Origin: Myxococcales bacterium
GTDB taxonomy: Bacteria > Myxococcota_A > Polyangia > Haliangiales > Haliangiaceae
DNA: 35,155 nucleotides
Reading direction: 5' to 3'
NCBI GenBank assembly: GCA_947483555.1
Contig: CANKMW010000094.1
Location: 1 to 35,155 of the forward strand
A program made the position numbers and the translations under genes. The notes beneath the pieces were generated by a model, which was not told the origin of the DNA, did no database searches, and saw only the letters and a list, made by a program, of their open reading frames with translations. This document shows positions 31,926-35,155 of this stretch, piece after piece (position 1 is the first letter of the stretch; every line of letters starts with the position of its first letter).

Positions 31926-33082
31926 TGAGCGAACCGAAGACCGTGATCGTCCTCGGCGGAGGCGTTGGCGGCGTCGTGACCGCCCGTGAGCTCCGCAAGC
32001 GCCTGCCGCGTCCCCATCGCGTGGTGCTCGTCGACCGCGAGCCGGAGCACCTGTTCGCCCCGTCGCTCCTGTGGCTCATGGTTGGCATGCGTCGCGCGGA
32101 GGCCATCAAGCGACCGCTCGGCCGACTCGCGCGCAAGGGCATCGAGGTGCGCCTGGGGGAGGTCGAGAAGATCGACGCCGAGGCGCGCCGCGTGATGGTC
32201 GCCGGCGAGGCCATCGAAGCCGACCACCTCGTGGTGGCGCTCGGGGCCGAGCTCGCGCCCGAGACCGTCCCCGGGCTCCAGGAAGGCGGGCACAACTTCT
32301 ACACGCTGTCGGGAGCGGAGGGGCTGCGCGACGCCCTCGCCTCGCTCGAGCGAGGGCGCATCGTGATCCTCACCGCCGCGCCCGCGTACAAGTGCCCCGC
32401 GGCGCCTTACGAGGCCGCGCTCCTCGTCGATCATTTCCTGCGCCAGCGCGGCCGTCGTGACGCCGTGACGGTCGAGGTCTACGCCGCCGAGCCGGGGCCG
32501 ATGGGCGTCGCCGGACCGGACGTCTCGGCGGCCGTGAAGCAGATGCTCGCGGCCAAGGACATCCCCTATCATCCCGCGCATCAGGTCAAGGCCGTGGACC
32601 CGGCGGCGAAGCGGCTCGAGTTCGCGAACGGCGTCAGCGCGGACTTCGATCTGCTCGCGTACGTTCCACCTCATCGCGCGCCGCGCGTGGTCCGCGACAG
32701 CGGGCTCGCCTCCGAGAGCGGCTGGATCTCGGTCGACCGGCACACCCTGGAGACGCGCTTCCCCGGTGTCTACGCGATCGGCGACGTGGTCTCGATCCCG
32801 TTGACGCTCGGCAAGCCGCTGCCGAAGGCGGGCGTGTTCGCGCACGGCCAGGCCGTGGTCGTCGCCAGGAACATCGCCTCGATCATCGCCGGCCGGGCTG
32901 GTGGCGAGCGCTTCAACGGCCACGGCGGGTGCTTCATCGAGGTCGGGGGTGGCAAGGCGGGCTTCGGCGCCGGCGACTTCTACGCCGAACCCCGGCCGAC
33001 CATCCGCCTTCGCCCTCCGGGCCGGCGCTGGCATCTGGGCAAGGTCCTGTTCGAGAAGTCGTGGCTGTACACGAAGCTGTAG
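31925..33082 (+). CDS. Sulfide:quinone oxidoreductase-like flavoprotein
   Basis: A 385-aa FAD-dependent disulfide-oxidoreductase-fold protein. An N-terminal FAD site (VIVLGGGVGGVVTA, 7-20), a second FAD motif (GVYAIGDVV, G286-D287) and a C-terminal membrane-facing tail (LGKVLFEKSWLYTKL) are present. The two cysteines conserved at the SQR/flavocytochrome c active site are visible: C157 (YKCPAAPYEAA) and C336 (GGCFIEVG); the third SQR cysteine is absent. It would oxidise sulfide to polysulfide and reduce quinone, with the DsrE and rhodanese parts taking up the sulfane sulfur. A related NADH- or thiol-oxidising role is possible. Last gene of the operon. The 140 bases after it hold no gene. Confidence 0.9.
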   Translation: MSEPKTVIVLGGGVGGVVTARELRKRLPRPHRVVLVDREPEHLFAPSLLWLMVGMRRAEAIKRPLGRLARKGIEVRLGEVEKIDAEARRVMVAGEAIEADHLVVALGAELAPETVPGLQEGGHNFYTLSGAEGLRDALASLERGRIVILTAAPAYKCPAAPYEAALLVDHFLRQRGRRDAVTVEVYAAEPGPMGVAGPDVSAAVKQMLAAKDIPYHPAHQVKAVDPAAKRLEFANGVSADFDLLAYVPPHRAPRVVRDSGLASESGWISVDRHTLETRFPGVYAIGDVVSIPLTLGKPLPKAGVFAHGQAVVVARNIASIIAGRAGGERFNGHGGCFIEVGGGKAGFGAGDFYAEPRPTIRLRPPGRRWHLGKVLFEKSWLYTKL

Positions 33083-33222
33083 CGGTGACGCGTGGCGAAC
33101 ACGATCGACGTCGCGGCCGCGACGAAGGAGCGGGCGCGGTCGCACGCCCCCGCTCGAACCCGCCGGCAAACACACGCCCCTCGCGCTGGCAGCTTGATCA
33201 CCAACGTCATTCGCCGACGGAG

Positions 33223-33228
33223 TAGAAT
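33223..33228 (+). promoter_or_regulatory. -10-like hexamer before the acidic hypothetical gene
   Basis: TAGAAT ends 7 bases before the ATG at 33236. Confidence 0.4.
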
Positions 33229-33235
33229 GGCGGCG

Positions 33236-33595
33236 ATGACGCGGTCGCCGGAGGACGAACCGATGCCGGGGAAGCAGGCCGCAGTCACGGTCGACCCCGA
33301 TGCCTTCGTCTACATCGAGCTCGGCGACATCAAGACGCCTGACGCAGCGGGGGACGCCGCGCCATCGCTGGCCGATGGCAGCGACATCCACATGCTCACA
33401 CCGAACCTCGACGAACGCCCCGTCGGGTGGGTCGCGCAGCCCGACGACCTCGACATCATGCTGGTCGCCTACCTCCTCGACCTCGATGGTCCACCGCACG
33501 TTTCCGCCACGCCTGCATCAGAGCCCGAACCGCACGACGTTCCCACGGCCGTCGGCGACGAGGCGACCAAGCCGGAACGCCCGGCCAAGCGATGA
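33236..33595 (+). CDS. Acidic hypothetical protein, 119 aa
   Basis: Starts MTRSPEDEPMPGKQAAVTVD from a possibly leaderless ATG at 33236. An alternative is the ATG at 33263 (MPGKQAAVTV), which has GGAGG 8 bases upstream. Sequence is rich in Asp, Pro and Ala (VYIELGDIKTPDAAGDAA, PDDLDIMLVAYLLDLDGPP) with no signal or known fold. The stop overlaps the next small gene by four bases (ATGA). No family recognised. Confidence 0.55.
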   Translation: MTRSPEDEPMPGKQAAVTVDPDAFVYIELGDIKTPDAAGDAAPSLADGSDIHMLTPNLDERPVGWVAQPDDLDIMLVAYLLDLDGPPHVSATPASEPEPHDVPTAVGDEATKPERPAKR

Positions 33596-33741
33596 CGAGC
33601 GTCCTCGTCATCCTGGGTATCGTGGTGATCCTGGTGACCCCTCGGGCTGCCGCGCCATCCGAACGAGAACAAGAAAGGGCGGCAAGGTCGGAACCGCGAC
33701 ATGGGCGCCGGCGACAGCGGTCCCGGTTGGTTCAGCGATGA
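33592..33741 (+). CDS. Small membrane peptide, 49 aa, possibly frameshifted
   Basis: MTSVLVILGIVVILVT is a single membrane helix, followed by a basic Arg/Gln-rich stretch. Its ATG overlaps the preceding stop. In another frame the same region reads HPNENKKGRQGRNRDMG, then AGDSGPGWFSDDDD, ending at 33751. That has the look of a natural soluble tail, so a one-base slip near 33640-33655 may have altered the end. Function unknown. Confidence 0.45.
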   Translation: MTSVLVILGIVVILVTPRAAAPSEREQERAARSEPRHGRRRQRSRLVQR

Positions 33742-33763
33742 CGACGACTGACGCCGCCATTGG

Positions 33764-34337
33764 CTAGCGCCTTCGCACGGTGGCGGTAGGAAGCTTGCTG
33801 TCGTCAGTCTCGCTGCCGATGAGCCGGTCGAGCTCCTCCTTGTCGCGCGCGTTCTCGCGACGATGCGCCTCCATCTCGGCGGGGGTCAGTGGCGGTGTGC
33901 GGGTCATGGCCTTCATCCGCTCCTTCATCCTGTCCAGGCCTCCCAACACGAAGCGAGCGATGGCCTTCCCGACGCCTTCCTGCAACCACTCCCTGACGAT
34001 CGGCTCGGTCACGGGCCCGCCGTCGTGCGCCCGCGCCTTGACGGCGGCGAAGTCGACCGCCGCATCAGCGATCCCGTCGCTGTCGATGCTGATGCCCTCC
34101 ATCATGATGAGGTTGTCGCCGTCCATGGTCCATATCGAAGCGGAGGCAGGAACCGCATCGCCGGCGCGTTCCACCGAGCCGACCTTGGCAAGCAAGCGTT
34201 GAAGCGCGGTCGCAGTCAGCCCCGCGACGGCATCGTTCCGAAGTGGCTTCGGGCGCGCGCTCTGGCCAGGCCGGCTGGCCCACCAGCGTACCGTAGCCGT
34301 GGTTGGATGGCGCGTTCGGGTCGAGCGGGTTTCGCAC
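33764..34337 (-). pseudogene. Hypothetical gene with an apparent frameshift
   Basis: The intact 3' part reads LLAKVGSVERAGDAVPASAS, then WTMDGDNLIMMEGISIDSDG and a helical, charged C-terminus to 33764 (about 143 aa from a poor TTG at 34195). Protein-like sequence continues upstream in frame (RPKPLRNDAVAGLTATALQR) and then, one base out of phase, as RNPLDPNAPSNHGYGTLVGQ from a GTG at 34337. The shift lies in a GCGCGCGCCC run near 34250-34260. Restored, the product would be about 190 aa. No family recognised. It follows the small membrane-protein gene by 59 bases, perhaps as an operon. Confidence 0.5.
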
Positions 34338-34396
34338 CGAAGCCGCGCGAGGATGAGACGACGACGTCCTCGTCGCCGGTGAGGCTCGGCTTCCGG

Positions 34397-34735
34397 TCAG
34401 CGCGATGCGCGGAGCATGAGGACCAGGCCGGCGATGATCGGCCCGGTTGCGATCCGGAAGCCGCCGCCATCCGCTGCGTTGGTGGCGACGCAGGTCCCGA
34501 TGGCGAGTGCGATGCCGCCCACGAAGATGATCGCGCCGAGGTTTGCCAGGCGGTCGCGCCTGGCTTGCGCGGCCGCCTCGTGCCGTGGCGGCTCGACGAG
34601 CGGCGCGAAGCGCGGCGTCGTCGCCGGTGCGGCGCCCTCGGTCGTCACGTAGAATGTGTGCCGCCGCTTCCCGGGCAGCGTGGGGGGCGCGTCGGTCCGT
34701 TCGGAGTCGCCGGCGGTCGAATTGTTGTCTTGCAT
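34397..34735 (-). CDS. Hypothetical small membrane protein, 112 aa
   Basis: From the ATG at 34735 (MQDNNSTAGDSERTDAPPTL) a polar, probably disordered N-terminus of about 60 residues leads to two hydrophobic segments (LGAIIFVGGIALAIGTCVAT and IATGPIIAGLVLML). GAGGGG stands directly before the start. The upstream in-frame extension comes from the antisense of a transposase and is rejected. The ATG coincides with the truncated edge of that transposase, so the promoter region may have been replaced by the insertion. Confidence 0.55.
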   Translation of the reverse strand: MQDNNSTAGDSERTDAPPTLPGKRRHTFYVTTEGAAPATTPRFAPLVEPPRHEAAAQARRDRLANLGAIIFVGGIALAIGTCVATNAADGGGFRIATGPIIAGLVLMLRASR

Positions 34736-35155
34736 GCCCCTCGTTGTGGTCGCGCTCGAGGCCCACCACACCGAGCGCGAGGCCGACATGCTCGACTTGC
34801 TGCTGGCCACGCTGCGCCGCGTCGGGGCTCCCGACGGCATTTACCTCGACAACGGGAGCACCTACAGCGGCGTGGCGCTGCGGCTGTGCTGCGAGCGCCT
34901 CGGCATCACGCTGACCCACGCTCGGCCCTACGACGCGCCGGCGCGCGGGAAGATGGAGCGATTCTGGAGGACGTTGCGCGCCGGCTGCCTCGACCACCTC
35001 GGCGGCCTGACCTCGCTGCACGACGTGCAGGTGCGGCTCGGTGCGTTCCTCGACGAGCACTACCACCGCGCGCCGCACGGCGGCCTGCTCGGCAAGACCC
35101 CGGCCGAGGCGTGGGCCAGCGCGAGCTGCCGCGCCGTCGACGAGCCGGCGCTCGC
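34734..35155 (+). pseudogene. 5'-truncated DDE (rve-type) transposase, running off the window
   Basis: The frame from 34734 reads VVVALEAHHTEREADMLDLL, then GIYLDNGSTYSGVALRL (second catalytic Asp), ARPYDAPARGKMERFWRTLR (catalytic Glu), HYHRAPHGGLLGKTPAEAWA, and stays open to the last base. This is the C-terminal half of an IS3/IS481-like integrase-core transposase. The N-terminal HTH and the first catalytic Asp are missing, so it should be inactive. Because the frame runs off the end, the extent on that side is unknown. Confidence 0.85.

Noticed and set aside
34196..34470. Separate 84-aa minus-strand protein (34216-34470).
   Set aside because: It overlaps the end of the 112-aa membrane protein gene and the restored reading of the frameshifted gene, and has no protein-like features.

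Overview
The window looks like a chromosomal segment of a very GC-rich myxobacterium (Myxococcota, perhaps the Kofleriaceae/Haliangium/Nannocystis side). This is inferred from content: two Hanks-type Ser/Thr kinases with a GGMGxVYRA loop, a Cys-rich lipoprotein with CGDG...CDDGN repeats, a seven-repeat RCC1 lipoprotein, a TPR protein with an Ala/Arg-rich coil, and remnants of FG-GAP, kinase and Fis-type regulator genes. No rRNA, tRNA or CRISPR array was seen.

Layout. 1-6564 is a nearly complete reductive pyrimidine catabolic cluster. A leftward operon carries dihydropyrimidine dehydrogenase (flavin part only), dihydropyrimidinase, beta-ureidopropionase and a class III aminotransferase. A divergent CoA-acylating semialdehyde dehydrogenase completes the route uracil/thymine -> beta-amino acid -> semialdehyde -> acyl-CoA. 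A REP-like palindrome lies just past the operon end. 6600-9718 holds an AAA ATPase/nuclease behind two tandem palindromes, then a lipoprotein and a TPR protein. 9772-14151 is a scarred stretch: a 5'-truncated gene, an IS91-type transposase remnant, an intact 889-aa kinase with a beta-propeller tail, and at least three gene fragments. 14181-17846 is a leftward drug-efflux-like operon (membrane-fusion lipoprotein, ABC ATPase, ABC-2 permease, TetR) with stop/start overlaps throughout. 17904-19471 is an HTTM membrane protein with a small exported partner.

19543-25236 carries mostly single genes: a receiver-Ser/Thr kinase fusion, a ureohydrolase, a 1-Cys peroxiredoxin, a hypothetical, a DoxX-like protein, a VOC protein with a histone-H1-like tail, and an ArsR/AHSA1 pair. 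25257-28143 is an RCC1 lipoprotein overlapping an M15 peptidase that carries a poly-Gly linker. 28331-29042 has small genes, one resembling a RiPP precursor. 29232-33082 is a compact sulfur operon: ArsR-rhodanese regulator, MFS-rhodanese transporter, DsrE protein and a sulfide:quinone-reductase-like flavoprotein, behind a clear promoter and operator. 33223-35155 is accessory DNA with small hypothetical genes, one frameshift, and a 5'-truncated DDE transposase that runs off the end.

A theme across the window is that many genes lack a Shine-Dalgarno sequence and instead have a TAnnnT-like -10 hexamer only 6-9 bases before the start codon. This suggests widespread leaderless transcription.
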